Of a DNA stretch of 64,000 bases, positions 11,251 through 21,044 are shown piece by piece. The stretch covers positions 5,332,001 to 5,396,000 of the forward strand of contig NZ_CP033073.1 of NCBI RefSeq assembly GCF_003675325.1, in the 5' to 3' direction. The notes below the pieces were generated by a model. That model saw nothing but the letters and a program-made list of their open reading frames with translations. It searched no databases and was not told the origin of the DNA. The position numbers and the translations under genes are program-made. The stretch's first letter is position 1; each line of letters opens with the position of its first letter. The DNA comes from Streptomyces dangxiongensis. Its GTDB lineage: Bacteria > Actinomycetota > Actinomycetes > Streptomycetales > Streptomycetaceae.

Positions 11251-12129
11251 TCAGGGGGCAGTACCCCGGGTGCCGCCCAGCGGGGTGGTGCCCGGCCGCA
11301 TGTCCTGCGTGCCCACCACCCGCAGTAGCTGGAGGCGGTCATGGGACTCCGTGCCCGGGCGGGCCGTGTGCAGGACGAGCTGGTTCCGCCCGCCGTGGCT
11401 GAGCAGGACCTCGCAGTCCAGTTCCAGCAGGCCCACCACCGGGTGCAGGAAACGTTTGACGGCCGGGCGGCGCCGGGACACCTCGTGCTCGGTCCACAGC
11501 CGCGCGAACTCCTCGCTCCCTGCCCGCAGTTCGGCCACGAGGGTGGCCGGCTCCGGGTCGTCGGGCCGGGACGCCGCCACCGCGCGCAGGTTGGCCACGT
11601 GGTCACGGGCGTGCCCCGGGAGGTCCTCGGGCGGGAAGAGCGCGCGGGCCGTGGGGTCCAGGAAGAACCGCCGGGTCAGGTTCCGCTCGCGCACCGGGCG
11701 GGCCGACGCGTCGCCGACCAGCGCCTTCGCCAGCGCGTTCTGCGCCAGCACCGCGCCGCAGTCCGTGACCACCTGCGCCGGTGAGTCGTACAGCCGGTCC
11801 AGGACGAGCAGCAGCCCCGGCCGGACGTGCGCCGTGGCCGCGTCCCGGCGCGGCGGCTCCTCGCCCACCAGGTGGAAGAGGTGGTCGCGTTCGTCGTCGG
11901 TCAGCCGCAGCGCGCGGGCCAGCGCCGTGAGCATCTGCCGGGACGGGCGCGGACCCCGGCGCTGCTCCAGCCGCGTGTAGTAGTCCACCGACATCCCGGC
12001 CAGCGCGGCCACCTCCTCCCGGCGCAGTCCGGGGGTACGGCGGCGGGCGCCGGGCGCGAGGCCCACGTCGGCCGGTTCCAGGCGGGCGCGGCCACGGCGC
12101 AGGAAGTCGGCGAGTTCGGCTCGGTTCAC
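11251..12129 (-). CDS. XRE-family regulator with MmyB-like ligand domain
   Basis: The protein is 292 residues. It starts NRAELADFLRRGRARLEPADVGL and continues with the helix-turn-helix RRTPGLRREEVAALAGMSVDYYTRLEQ (about 30-60). The MmyB-like domain follows (DSPAQVVTDCGAVLAQNALAKAL, FARLWTEHEV, VGLLELDCEVLLS). The GTG start is fixed by family homology, but the GGAGG abuts it with almost no spacing, so initiation may be unusual. It is divergent from an SDR/epimerase gene, the common arrangement for this family, in which the regulator controls the neighbouring oxidoreductase. Confidence 0.87.
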   Translation of the reverse strand: MNRAELADFLRRGRARLEPADVGLAPGARRRTPGLRREEVAALAGMSVDYYTRLEQRRGPRPSRQMLTALARALRLTDDERDHLFHLVGEEPPRRDAATAHVRPGLLLVLDRLYDSPAQVVTDCGAVLAQNALAKALVGDASARPVRERNLTRRFFLDPTARALFPPEDLPGHARDHVANLRAVAASRPDDPEPATLVAELRAGSEEFARLWTEHEVSRRRPAVKRFLHPVVGLLELDCEVLLSHGGRNQLVLHTARPGTESHDRLQLLRVVGTQDMRPGTTPLGGTRGTAP

Positions 12130-12164
12130 CCCTCCAGCGTGCGGCAGACCATGCGGGTTATCCA

Positions 12165-12179
12165 GGGACCGCCGGTCCC
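12165..12179. promoter_or_regulatory. Palindrome between divergent regulator and epimerase genes
   Basis: GGGACC-GCC-GGTCCC is a perfect 6-base inverted repeat in the 123-base divergent gap, a plausible operator for the XRE regulator. No experimental or comparative support is visible here. Confidence 0.35.
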
Positions 12180-12252
12180 CCGATCGGGAGGTCTCTCCCG
12201 CCGTCGCCGCCCGCGGCGGAGGCTGGGAGCACCGAACGAGAGGAGCACCACC

Positions 12253-13101
12253 ATGCTGACCCTGATCACCGGTGCCACCGGACAGGTGGGACGCGGCTTC
12301 GCCGCCCGGCTGCTCGCCCAGGCCCGGCCCGGGGAGCGGGTCCGGGTGATCGTCCGTGACGAGGCCCGCGCCGCCTCCCTCGCCGCGGGCGGCGCCGAGG
12401 TCGTCGTCGGCGACCTGCGCGACACCGACGCCCTCGGCAAGGCGCTCACCGGGGTGGACGCCGTCGTCAACATCGCGGCCTCCTTCCGGGGCGTGCCCGA
12501 CGAGGAGGTGTGGGCGGTCAACCGGGACGCCGCGCTGGAGCTGGGCCGGGCGGCCCGCAGCTTCGGGGTGCACCGGTTCGTGCAGGCCAGCACCATCCTG
12601 GTGTACGGCGTCGGGCGCGGACGGCCGCTGGTCGAGGACGACCCGACCGTGCCGGGCGGCGGCCCGCTGTGGACGGCCTACCCGCAGTCCAAGGCGGAGG
12701 CCGAACGCGGTCTGCTGGAGCTGGACGGGCTGGACGTCCGGGTGGGCCGTCTCGCCTTCGTCTACGGCGAGGGCGACCCGCACCTGCCCGGCATCACCCG
12801 CTGGACCGCGTCCCAGCCGGCCACCAAGCGGCACCACCTGGTGCATGTCGCCGACGCCGCCCAGGGGCTGACGCGCCTGCTGTACGCCCCCGGTGCCGGC
12901 GGCCGGATCCACAACATCGCCGACGACGCCCCGGTGACGGTGCTGGAGATCCATCAGCTTCTCGGCGTGGAGCCGCCGGCGGACGGCCCCGACCCCGACC
13001 CCTGGTACGCGATCGCCTCCACCGACCGCATCCGCCGCGAACTGGGCTACCGGCCGCTGTTCCCGACCCTGTGGAGCGCCCGCGACGCCGGTGCCCTGTA
13101 G
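12253..13101 (+). CDS. NAD-dependent epimerase/dehydratase (extended SDR)
   Basis: The protein is 282 residues with the Rossmann glycine motif TGATGQVG at about 6-13. The YxxxK catalytic pair is in AYPQSKAEAE, and a substrate-loop region ends WYAIASTDRIRRELGYRPLFP. This is typical of extended short-chain dehydrogenases acting on nucleotide sugars or other carbonyl compounds. The Shine-Dalgarno GAGAGGAG lies about eight bases upstream. It is divergent from the XRE regulator, which probably controls it. The substrate is unknown. Confidence 0.85.
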   Translation: MLTLITGATGQVGRGFAARLLAQARPGERVRVIVRDEARAASLAAGGAEVVVGDLRDTDALGKALTGVDAVVNIAASFRGVPDEEVWAVNRDAALELGRAARSFGVHRFVQASTILVYGVGRGRPLVEDDPTVPGGGPLWTAYPQSKAEAERGLLELDGLDVRVGRLAFVYGEGDPHLPGITRWTASQPATKRHHLVHVADAAQGLTRLLYAPGAGGRIHNIADDAPVTVLEIHQLLGVEPPADGPDPDPWYAIASTDRIRRELGYRPLFPTLWSARDAGAL

Positions 13102-13135
13102 GGGCCGGGAGCGCCGGCCCGGGCGCGGGCGGTCG

Positions 13136-14479
13136 TCACCTCTGCGCCCGCAGGAGGTCTCTGAACCAGTGGTAGGAGGCCTTGGGCGTGCGCCGCAGCG
13201 TCTCGCGGTCCACGTGGACGAGCCCGAACCGGCGGGCGTAGCCCTCCGCCCACTCGAAGTTGTCCAGCAGGGACCACACGAAGTAACCGCGCACGTCGAC
13301 CCCGGCGGTCACCGCGGTGTGCAGCGCCCGGATGTGGCCGTCCAGGTAGGCGATGCGTTCCTGGTCGTCGAGGCCCTCGTAGGAGCAGCCGTTCTCGGTG
13401 ATGACGACGGGCGGGAGCCGGTCGCCGTAGCGGTCGCGGAAGCCGGTCAGCAGTTGGGTCAGTCCCTCGGGCACCACCGGCCAGCCGAAGTCGGTCACCG
13501 GCCGTCCCTCGATCTCCCGCACGGAGAAGGGGAGCCCGGCGGGCAGTGTCACCCCGCCGTACTCGGTGGCGCCGCCTCGGGGGGCGCCCACCCGGGTCGG
13601 GGCGTAGTAGTTGACGCCGTACCAGTCGACGGGTTCGGCGATGACGAGCAGGTCGGTCTCCACGTCACCGGGCATCAGCGCGCCCATCCCCTGCGGGTAC
13701 TGCCCGAGGATGACCGGTTCGGCGAACAGTCGGTTGAGCAGCAGGTCGTGGAAGCCGGCCGCCTCCGTGTCCGCCGGATCGCCGGAGGCCGGCCAGGTCG
13801 GGCCGTGGGAGTTGGCGATGCCGATGTCGGTCGCGCCGGCCGCGCGCAGGGCCCGAACCGCGAGGCCGTGGGCGAGGAGCTGGTGGTGGGCGGCCGGGAG
13901 GGCGTCGAAGAGGAGCTGCCTGCCCGGTGCGTGGACGCCCAGGGCATGGCCCAGCAGGGTGTGTTCGGCGGGCTCGTTGAGGGTGATCCAGGTGCCGACG
14001 CGGTCCCCGAGCCGTTCGGCGACGACCGCCACGTACGCGGCGAACCGCTCGGCGGTGTCCCGCCGGAGCCAGTCCAGCGAGGCGGGCAGGTCCCAGTGGA
14101 ACAGGGTGGGCACGGGCCGTACGCCCGCCGCGCACAGCTCGTCCACCAGCCGGTCGTAGAAGTCCAGGCCGCCGGGGGAGTTCACCCGGGGCCAGGAGAC
14201 GGAGAAGCGGTAGGCGTCCACGCCGAGGCCGGCGAGGAGTGCCACGTCCTCGGCGTAGCGGTGGTAGTGGTCGCAGGCCACCGCCGCCGTCGAGCCGTCC
14301 TTCACCCGGCCCGGCTCGGCCGTGAACACGTCCCAGACGGACGCCTCCCGCTGTCCGGCCGCTCCCTCGATCTGGTGCGCCGAGGTCGACACCCCCCACA
14401 GGAAGCCGTCCGGGAACCGCGGGACCGGAGCACCGGGGCTCGGGGCCGCCGGGCGGGGAGTACCTGCGTCAGTCGCCAT
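13136..14479 (-). CDS. GH1 family beta-glucosidase
   Basis: The protein is 447 residues, normal for glycoside hydrolase family 1. It opens with FPDGFLWGVSTSAHQIEGA, carries the acid/base Glu in TLNEP (about 160) and the nucleophile Glu in VITENG (about 345), and ends with YFVWSLLDNFEWAEGY. No signal peptide is visible, so it should act in the cytoplasm on imported beta-glucosides such as cellobiose. The chosen ATG (MATDAGTPRP) follows a weak AAGGA; an upstream ATG 12 codons away is less likely. I saw no CebR palindrome (TGGGAGCGCTCCCA type) in front of it. Confidence 0.93.
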   Translation of the reverse strand: MATDAGTPRPAAPSPGAPVPRFPDGFLWGVSTSAHQIEGAAGQREASVWDVFTAEPGRVKDGSTAAVACDHYHRYAEDVALLAGLGVDAYRFSVSWPRVNSPGGLDFYDRLVDELCAAGVRPVPTLFHWDLPASLDWLRRDTAERFAAYVAVVAERLGDRVGTWITLNEPAEHTLLGHALGVHAPGRQLLFDALPAAHHQLLAHGLAVRALRAAGATDIGIANSHGPTWPASGDPADTEAAGFHDLLLNRLFAEPVILGQYPQGMGALMPGDVETDLLVIAEPVDWYGVNYYAPTRVGAPRGGATEYGGVTLPAGLPFSVREIEGRPVTDFGWPVVPEGLTQLLTGFRDRYGDRLPPVVITENGCSYEGLDDQERIAYLDGHIRALHTAVTAGVDVRGYFVWSLLDNFEWAEGYARRFGLVHVDRETLRRTPKASYHWFRDLLRAQR

Positions 14480-14562
14480 GCCCGGATCATCCTTACCCCA
14501 GGTAATGCCCGTCAACGCCCGTGCGGGTCGCGGTGGTTGCGCGAGCGCCTTATGATCGCCGG

Positions 14563-15129
14563 ATGTTCGAAGGCAGACTCGTACGACTCCGCGCCCTGCG
14601 CGCCGACGACCTGGGCGCCCAGCTCCGCTGGCGCAACGACCCGGAGGTGGCGCACTGGGCGACCGGGGGCCACCCGCACTTCGGCCCGGTGTCCCGGGAG
14701 GCCGTGGAGCGCTTCCACGAGGCCCGGCTGCGCGAGGATCCGCGGGACGGGGCCACCTTCACGGTCGAGGAGCTGGACGGCGGACGGCCCATCGGCATGG
14801 CCGACTACCGCGACCTGGACGCGTTCGCGGGGCGGGCGACGGTCGGCATCACCATCGGGGAGCGGGACCGCTGGGGCGGCGGCCACGGCTCCGAGGCGCT
14901 GCGGCTGCTGCTCGGCCATCTGTTCGGGGCCTGCCGGCTGCGCCGGGTCGAGCTGGACACCTGGAGCGGGAACGAGCGCGCCCTGCGGGCCTTCCGGCGC
15001 CTCGGCTTCGTGGAGGAGGGGCGCCGGCGGGCCGCCGTACGGGTGGGCGAGGAGTGGTACGACACCGTGGAGTTCGGCCTCCTCCGCGAGGACTGGGCGG
15101 CCTCAGGCGCCCTCCTTCAGCAGCCGTGA
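14563..15129 (+). CDS. GNAT family N-acetyltransferase
   Basis: The protein is 188 residues of the RimJ/RimL type. It opens with GRLVRLRALRADDLGAQLRWRNDPEV. The acetyl-CoA region reads ITIGERDRWGGGHGSEALRLLLGHLF, and the C-terminal signature is NERALRAFRRLGFVEEGRRR. It should transfer an acetyl group to an amine; the substrate is unknown. Its 3' end overlaps the convergent emfourin-like gene by 27 bases. Confidence 0.88.
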   Translation: MFEGRLVRLRALRADDLGAQLRWRNDPEVAHWATGGHPHFGPVSREAVERFHEARLREDPRDGATFTVEELDGGRPIGMADYRDLDAFAGRATVGITIGERDRWGGGHGSEALRLLLGHLFGACRLRRVELDTWSGNERALRAFRRLGFVEEGRRRAAVRVGEEWYDTVEFGLLREDWAASGALLQQP

Positions 15130-15369
15130 CACCAACTCCCGCTGCTCCTCGGTGAGCCGGGGATCCGCCGCGTGCACCGTGCGGCCGTCCACCGTGATCT
15201 CGTAGCGGAAGCCGTCCGGGACGCCCGCCGGTGGCGTGTCCTGGCCGGACGTGAGGACGTGTTCGGCCAGGGTCCGCCACTCGTCGGCGTCGGGCCGGCC
15301 CGAGGTGTCGACCTCGGCCCGGCGCTCGATGCCCGCGAAACCGCCCGTGCGCCGCACTTGAATACGCAT
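15103..15369 (-). CDS. Emfourin-type M4 protease inhibitor
   Basis: This 88-residue protein (MRIQVRRTGGFAGIERRAEVD ... LTEEQRELVSRLLKEGA) has the small beta-rich pattern of protealysin-associated inhibitors called emfourin, with the N-terminal strand-turn QVRRTGGFAG followed by a strand region FRYEITVDGRTVHA. It starts 21 bases after the end of the M4 metalloprotease gene on the same strand, the known protease-inhibitor operon arrangement. It should bind and block the neighbouring protease in the cytoplasm. The assignment rests on memory of the family and on context, not on a search. Confidence 0.75.
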   Translation of the reverse strand: MRIQVRRTGGFAGIERRAEVDTSGRPDADEWRTLAEHVLTSGQDTPPAGVPDGFRYEITVDGRTVHAADPRLTEEQRELVSRLLKEGA

Positions 15370-15390
15370 GGGTCCCTGTCTAGTACGGAA

Positions 15391-16455
15391 CTACAGCGTC
15401 CGCACCCCCACCTCCTCCCAGGCCTTCTGCACGGCCTGGAGTTCGTCGCCGGCGCCGTACCGTTCGCGCGCCGCCTTCACCGTCAGGGCGGCGAAGTCGC
15501 CGAAGCGGGCGTCCTTCTTCAGCCGGCCGCCGGTGAGCACGTCGTACCAGATCCGGCCGGCCTTCTCCCAGGCGTAGCCGCCGAGAGCGGTGGCGGCGAG
15601 GTAGAAGGCGTGGTTGGGGATGCCCGAGTTGATGTGCACACCGCCGTTGTCGCGGCCGGTGCGGACGTAGTCCTCCATGGTGGCCGGCTGCGGGTCCTTG
15701 CCTAGGACGTCGTCGTCGTAGGCCGTGCCCGGTGCCTTCATCGAGCGCAGGGCGGTGCCGCTGACGCGGGGCGCGAGGAGCCCGGCGCCGATCAGCCAGT
15801 CGGCGTCGGCGGCGGTCTGGCCGAGCGTGTACTGCTTGATCAGCGAGCCGAAGACGTCGGAGAGGGACTCGTTGAGCGCGCCGGGCTGCCCGAAGTAGGT
15901 CAGGTTGGCGGTGTGCTGGGTGACGCCGTGGGTCAGCTCGTGCCCGATGACATCCACCGGGATGGTGAAGTCCAGGAAGATCTCGTTGTCGCCGTCGCCG
16001 AACACCATCTGCTCGCCGTTCCAGAAGGCGTTGTCGTAGCCCTCCCCGAAGTGCACGGTGGCGTCCAGCGGGAGCCCGTTGTCGTCGATGGAGTGCCGGC
16101 CGTACGCCTTCAGGTACAGGTCGAAGGTGGCGCCGAGGCCCGCGTAGGCGCGGTTGACGGTGGCGTCGGAGCCGGGATCGGAGCCCTCCGTGCGGACGCT
16201 GGCGCCGGGCAGGTCCTGGGTGCGCTCGGCGTCGTAGACGGTGCGGTGCGGCTGGTCGGCGGCGGCCGGCGCGGTGACGGCGGGTGCGCCGACGACGGTG
16301 GTCAGGCGGCGCTTGGTGCGCTGGTAGGCGTCGTGCTCCAGGGACCGGCGGGCCGGACCGGAGAGCGCGGGGTCCTCGTGGCGGGCGAGCCGGTCGAGGA
16401 CGTGCGGCGGCACGATCGTGCAGAAGACGGGCGTCAAGCCCCCGTGGGTCGTCAT
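15391..16455 (-). CDS. Protealysin-like M4 metalloprotease
   Basis: The protein is 354 residues. The zinc motif is HELTH (His172, Glu173, His176) with the third ligand Glu196 in NESLSD, and a later catalytic His lies in GGVHINSGIPNHAFY. The short propeptide carries the PPHVL motif at 16-20 (PPL motif of protealysin-like precursors), and there is no signal peptide. Such proteases are made without a Sec signal, are autoprocessed and may act inside the cell or be exported by an unknown route. The emfourin-like inhibitor gene follows immediately, as in Serratia protealysin. Confidence 0.93.
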   Translation of the reverse strand: MTTHGGLTPVFCTIVPPHVLDRLARHEDPALSGPARRSLEHDAYQRTKRRLTTVVGAPAVTAPAAADQPHRTVYDAERTQDLPGASVRTEGSDPGSDATVNRAYAGLGATFDLYLKAYGRHSIDDNGLPLDATVHFGEGYDNAFWNGEQMVFGDGDNEIFLDFTIPVDVIGHELTHGVTQHTANLTYFGQPGALNESLSDVFGSLIKQYTLGQTAADADWLIGAGLLAPRVSGTALRSMKAPGTAYDDDVLGKDPQPATMEDYVRTGRDNGGVHINSGIPNHAFYLAATALGGYAWEKAGRIWYDVLTGGRLKKDARFGDFAALTVKAARERYGAGDELQAVQKAWEEVGVRTL

Positions 16456-16468
16456 GTTCGGACCATTG

Positions 16469-16494
16469 CACTACGTGATGTCGATGTCACTACG
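16469..16494. repeat. Direct repeat upstream of the M4 protease gene
   Basis: CACTACG occurs twice, 19 bases apart start to start, and the stretch between contains GTGA-N8-TCAC. It lies 14-39 bases ahead of the protease start, where a promoter or operator is expected. No regulator is known from the sequence. Confidence 0.35.
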
Positions 16495-16652
16495 CGCCAC
16501 CATGATTGGTGAAATACCGGGACAGGGAGCGCGACACTCCGTGACGCTGTGGTACGGCGATGTGGCTCGGCGCACTTTATGCCCTTTTTGTGTGGACTGG
16601 TGGCGCCGGTCCCGCATACTGGGACGGGCCCGCGCCCCCGGAGCGGCTCGGC

Positions 16653-16658
16653 TAGGCT
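16653..16658 (+). promoter_or_regulatory. Possible -10 element of the leuA transcript
   Basis: TAGGCT matches the Streptomyces -10 consensus (TAGgaT) well. A start of transcription 7-9 bases further would put the leader-peptide ATG at or within a few bases of the 5' end, so the leader could be leaderless. No convincing -35 was found. Confidence 0.4.
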
Positions 16659-16668
16659 GCGGAGCATC

Positions 16669-16716
16669 ATGCGTTCCTGGCTGCTCCTTCTTAGCTGCCG
16701 CGGCGAGGGCCTGTAG
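16669..16716 (+). CDS. leuA leader peptide (Leu-rich attenuator peptide)
   Basis: A 15-codon reading frame MRSWLLLLSCRGEGL lies 81 bases before leuA. It has four consecutive Leu codons (CTG CTC CTT CTT), two of them the rare CTT, and a fifth Leu just before the TAG. This is the form expected of a leucine-sensing attenuator: slow translation at low charged tRNA-Leu changes the folding of the downstream RNA. Leu-rich leader peptides upstream of actinobacterial leuA have been predicted comparatively, as I recall. Confidence 0.8.
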   Translation: MRSWLLLLSCRGEGL

Positions 16717-16744
16717 TCGAGGCCGACTCCCTCCCCGCGGAGCT
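16693..16744 (+). promoter_or_regulatory. Leader RNA hairpin downstream of the Leu codons
   Basis: AGCT-g-CCGCGG pairs with CCGCGG-AGCT across the end of the leader frame. Nested inside it GGCCT pairs with AGGCC around a 7-base loop that contains the leader stop codon. There is no U-run, so it may work by alternative folding or on leuA translation rather than as a simple intrinsic terminator. The leuA ribosome site GAGGAG is a further 40 bases on. Confidence 0.5.
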
Positions 16745-16782
16745 TGGCGTTGCGTCGTCGGCCGTCCTTCCGGACCCCTTGA

Positions 16783-18519
<1,737 letters not shown>

Positions 18520-18539
18520 CGCCTCCCACCGGCAGTTTC

Positions 18540-18575
18540 GGGGCCCCGACCGTGCGGTACGACGGTCGGGGCCCC
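18540..18575 (+). terminator. Terminator hairpin after leuA
   Basis: Two perfect 14-base arms (GGGGCCCCGACCGT and ACGGTCGGGGCCCC) flank an 8-base loop 20 bases after the leuA stop. It is very stable and without a U-tract. Confidence 0.8.
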
Positions 18576-18629
18576 GTCGGTTCTCGGCCATCGCGCACCC
18601 CAGGTCACGGAAAGGTCTCTTCCGGGGTA

Positions 18630-18659
18630 CTGACTCAGCTCCCGGGATGTGGCTAACAT
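18630..18659 (+). promoter_or_regulatory. Probable promoter of the TerB-like gene
   Basis: CTGACT and TAACAT are separated by 18 bases and resemble a vegetative -35/-10 pair. They lie 45 bases ahead of the TerB-like start, directly after the leuA terminator. Confidence 0.45.
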
Positions 18660-18703
18660 CACGCCAGTGCGGCGATGTGGCCGTGCGGTTACGGAGGTGC
18701 GAC

Positions 18704-19399
18704 GTGCTGCCAGTACGGGGACGAGACGGCCGTGCCGCCAGGGCTGCGCGCATCCTGGGCACCCGCACCGCGTGGACCCCCGCCGGGGACGGCGACTTCT
18801 ACTGCCCGGGCTGCGGCGGCGACCGCAACTACCAGCGGCTCACCGGCCGCCGCCGGCTCACCCTGCTGGGCGTGCCCGTGCTGCCGCGCGGGGCGACCGG
18901 ACCGGTCGTGGAGTGCGCGGCCTGCCACCGGCACTACGGCACCGACGTCCTGGACCACCCCACCACCCGCCGCTTCTCCGCGATGCTCCGCGACGCCGTG
19001 CACACCGTCGCCCTCGCCGTGCTCACCGCGGGCGGCACCGGCTCCCGTACGGCGCTGGAGGCGGCCGTCACCGCCGTCCGCGCGGCCGGCTTCACCGACT
19101 GCACGGAGGACCAGCTCGCCGCCCTGGTCGACGCGCTCGCCGCGGACACCGGACGGTTCTTCGAGCAGCCGGGCAGCGCGAGCCTGACCATAGAGCTGCA
19201 CGAGGCCCTGGGCCCGCTCGCCCCGCACCTCGCCCCCGCCGGCCGCGAGGCGCTCCTCGTCCAGGCCGCCCGCATCGCCCTCGCCGACGGCCCCTACACC
19301 CCGGCCGAACGCGACGCCCTCGCCACGGTGGGCGCGGCCCTCACCATCTGCGCCGACGACGTGACCCGCCTCCTGACAGCAGCCCGCACCCCGTCCTGA
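18704..19399 (+). CDS. TerB-like protein with N-terminal zinc ribbon
   Basis: The protein is 231 residues. A zinc ribbon comes first: FYCPGCGGD and VECAACHRHYG each hold a CxxC. A helical TerB-like domain follows (about 85-230), with the repeated-helix pattern LVQAARIALADGPYTPAERDALATVG typical of TerB/DjlA-type metal-binding bundles. TerB proteins are linked to tellurite resistance and stress signalling, but stand-alone actinobacterial versions are uncharacterised. The GTG start is fixed by GGAGG six bases upstream. It is monocistronic between the leuA terminator and a long non-coding stretch. Confidence 0.75.
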   Translation: MLPVRGRDGRAARAARILGTRTAWTPAGDGDFYCPGCGGDRNYQRLTGRRRLTLLGVPVLPRGATGPVVECAACHRHYGTDVLDHPTTRRFSAMLRDAVHTVALAVLTAGGTGSRTALEAAVTAVRAAGFTDCTEDQLAALVDALAADTGRFFEQPGSASLTIELHEALGPLAPHLAPAGREALLVQAARIALADGPYTPAERDALATVGAALTICADDVTRLLTAARTPS

Positions 19400-19862
19400 C
19401 CCCCGGGACCACAGCCTGGCCTCCGCCTGCCCCCCCGGCCCGTTCGACCTCCGCCTGACAGCCCGGCGCCCGCTCGGCCTCCGCCGGGCTGCTCAGCACC
19501 CGCTCGGCCGACCGCCCGCCGCCCGCTCGGCCGAACACCCGCCGCCTGCCGTCTCCCCGCCCTGGCCGCTCTGGCCCCCGTCGGCCGCCCGGCGTCCGCC
19601 TGGTGGCCGACTGGGCGGGCCGTCGGCCTCCGGCTGTTCGCTGGGACACCCGTACAGCCGCCTGCGTCCGTCCGTCCGCCTCACGGCCGGCCGGGGCCCG
19701 GGCCCGCTTGCCGGTGCGGCCCGTCCGGCGCCTGACCGCCGGTTCGGGGCGTTGGCCCCGCCTGCCTGCCCCCCACCCCGACCGCCCGGCACCCGGGCCG
19801 GCGTCGTTCGTTCGGCCCCGGTGGAGTAGGGGTGGGGCGGTGGATGCGGCGAGGATCAGGGG
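19400..19862. other. Non-coding stretch with degenerate C-rich repeats
   Basis: I see no credible gene here. The plus strand is strongly pyrimidine-rich and has near-repeats: CGCTCGGCC occurs at 19471, 19501 and 19523-19532, with many CCGCC and CCCG units around. Frames running through it on either strand have shadow-like composition. It separates the TerB-like gene from the sialidase, whose promoter must lie at its right end (AT-poorer, GTGGAGTAGGGGTGG just before the start). Confidence 0.5.
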
Positions 19863-21044
19863 GTGATCACACTGTGCCGCCGGTTTCTCGTCGGGCTGGG
19901 CCTGCTCGGACTGTGCACCGTGCCGGTGCCCGCGCACGCCTCTCCCCTCGGTTGTGTCTCCTCCGTGCCCTACGTCTCCGGGCAGGGCGGCTACGCCGCC
20001 TACCGGATCCCCGCGGTCGTCGTCACCCGGCAGGGCACCGTCCTGGCCTTCGCCGAGGGACGGCGGGACGGCGTGGGGGACACCGGGGACATCGACGTCG
20101 TCCTGCGCCGCTCCACCGACGGCGGCTGCACCTGGGGCCCGCCGGCGGTCGTGACCGCCGGGCGGGGTGACACCCGTGGCAACCCGGCGCCCGTCATCGA
20201 CCCGCGCACCGGCGAGGTCGTCCTGGTGACCTGCGGCAACAGCGGGGCCGTCACCCAGGCGCAGATCATGCGCGGTGAGGTCTCCCCGGAGCGGGGCCGC
20301 CGGGTGTTCACGCAGCGCAGCCGGGACGACGGCCGGAGCTTCACGGCCCCCCGGGACATCACGGCCGGGGTGACGCGCCCGGACTGGCGCTGGTACGCCA
20401 CCGGCCCCGGCCACGCCGTCGCCCTCACCCACGGTCCGCGAGCCGGCCGCCTGCTGGTTCCCGCCAACCACTCCGCCGCCCCGCCCGCCGGTTCCCGCGA
20501 CACCGGCCAGGAGCCCCGCTACCACGGCGGCCACGCCCTCTACAGTGACGACTCCGGCCGCACCTGGCACCTGGGCTTCGTGGACGACGGCTACGACGGC
20601 GTGACCGACGCCGACGAGACCGCCGCCGCCGAGCTGGCCGACGGCCGCCTGTACCTCAGCTCCCGCGACCAGGGCGGCACCGCCCCCGGCAACCGCCTCG
20701 ACAGCTACTCGTCCGACGGCGGGCGCACCCTGGACCGCCCTTACGCCGTCCAGCCGGCCCTGAACGACGTCCCGGTGGTCCAGGGCAGCGTCCTGCGGCC
20801 CCACGCCCCCGGCGCCCCGCTGCTGTTCTCCGCGCCCTCCGTGCCGACCGCCCGCCGCGCCCTGGCCCTGTGGTCCAGTACGGACGCCGGCCGCACCTTC
20901 ACCCGGCTGCTCACCCTCTCGGACCGCCCGGCCGCCTACTCCGACCTCACCCAGCTCGGCCCCGGCACGGTCGGCATCCTGTACGAGACCGGCGGTCAGC
21001 GCCCGTACGAGTCGCTTGAGTTCCGCAGGCTCCCGCTGCCCTGA
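19863..21044 (+). CDS. Secreted exo-alpha-sialidase (BNR repeats)
   Basis: The protein is 393 residues with a Sec signal peptide at about 1-26 (RRFLVGLGLLGLCTVPVPAHA). The arginine motif YRIP is at about 45, and five Asp-boxes follow: STDGGCTW (about 84), SRDDGRSF, SDDSGRTW, SSDGGRTL and STDAGRTF. The GDTGDID segment supplies the catalytic Asp, and YETGG lies near the end. It should release terminal sialic acids from glycoconjugates outside the cell. The start is GTG. Its 3' end overlaps the convergent lyase gene by 49 bases; a lyase and an Opp-type importer lie next to it. Confidence 0.9.
   Translation: MITLCRRFLVGLGLLGLCTVPVPAHASPLGCVSSVPYVSGQGGYAAYRIPAVVVTRQGTVLAFAEGRRDGVGDTGDIDVVLRRSTDGGCTWGPPAVVTAGRGDTRGNPAPVIDPRTGEVVLVTCGNSGAVTQAQIMRGEVSPERGRRVFTQRSRDDGRSFTAPRDITAGVTRPDWRWYATGPGHAVALTHGPRAGRLLVPANHSAAPPAGSRDTGQEPRYHGGHALYSDDSGRTWHLGFVDDGYDGVTDADETAAAELADGRLYLSSRDQGGTAPGNRLDSYSSDGGRTLDRPYAVQPALNDVPVVQGSVLRPHAPGAPLLFSAPSVPTARRALALWSSTDAGRTFTRLLTLSDRPAAYSDLTQLGPGTVGILYETGGQRPYESLEFRRLPLP

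Noticed and set aside
13136..14562. CebR operator near the GH1 beta-glucosidase
   Set aside because: No TGGGAGCGCTCCCA-like palindrome was found in the short gap.
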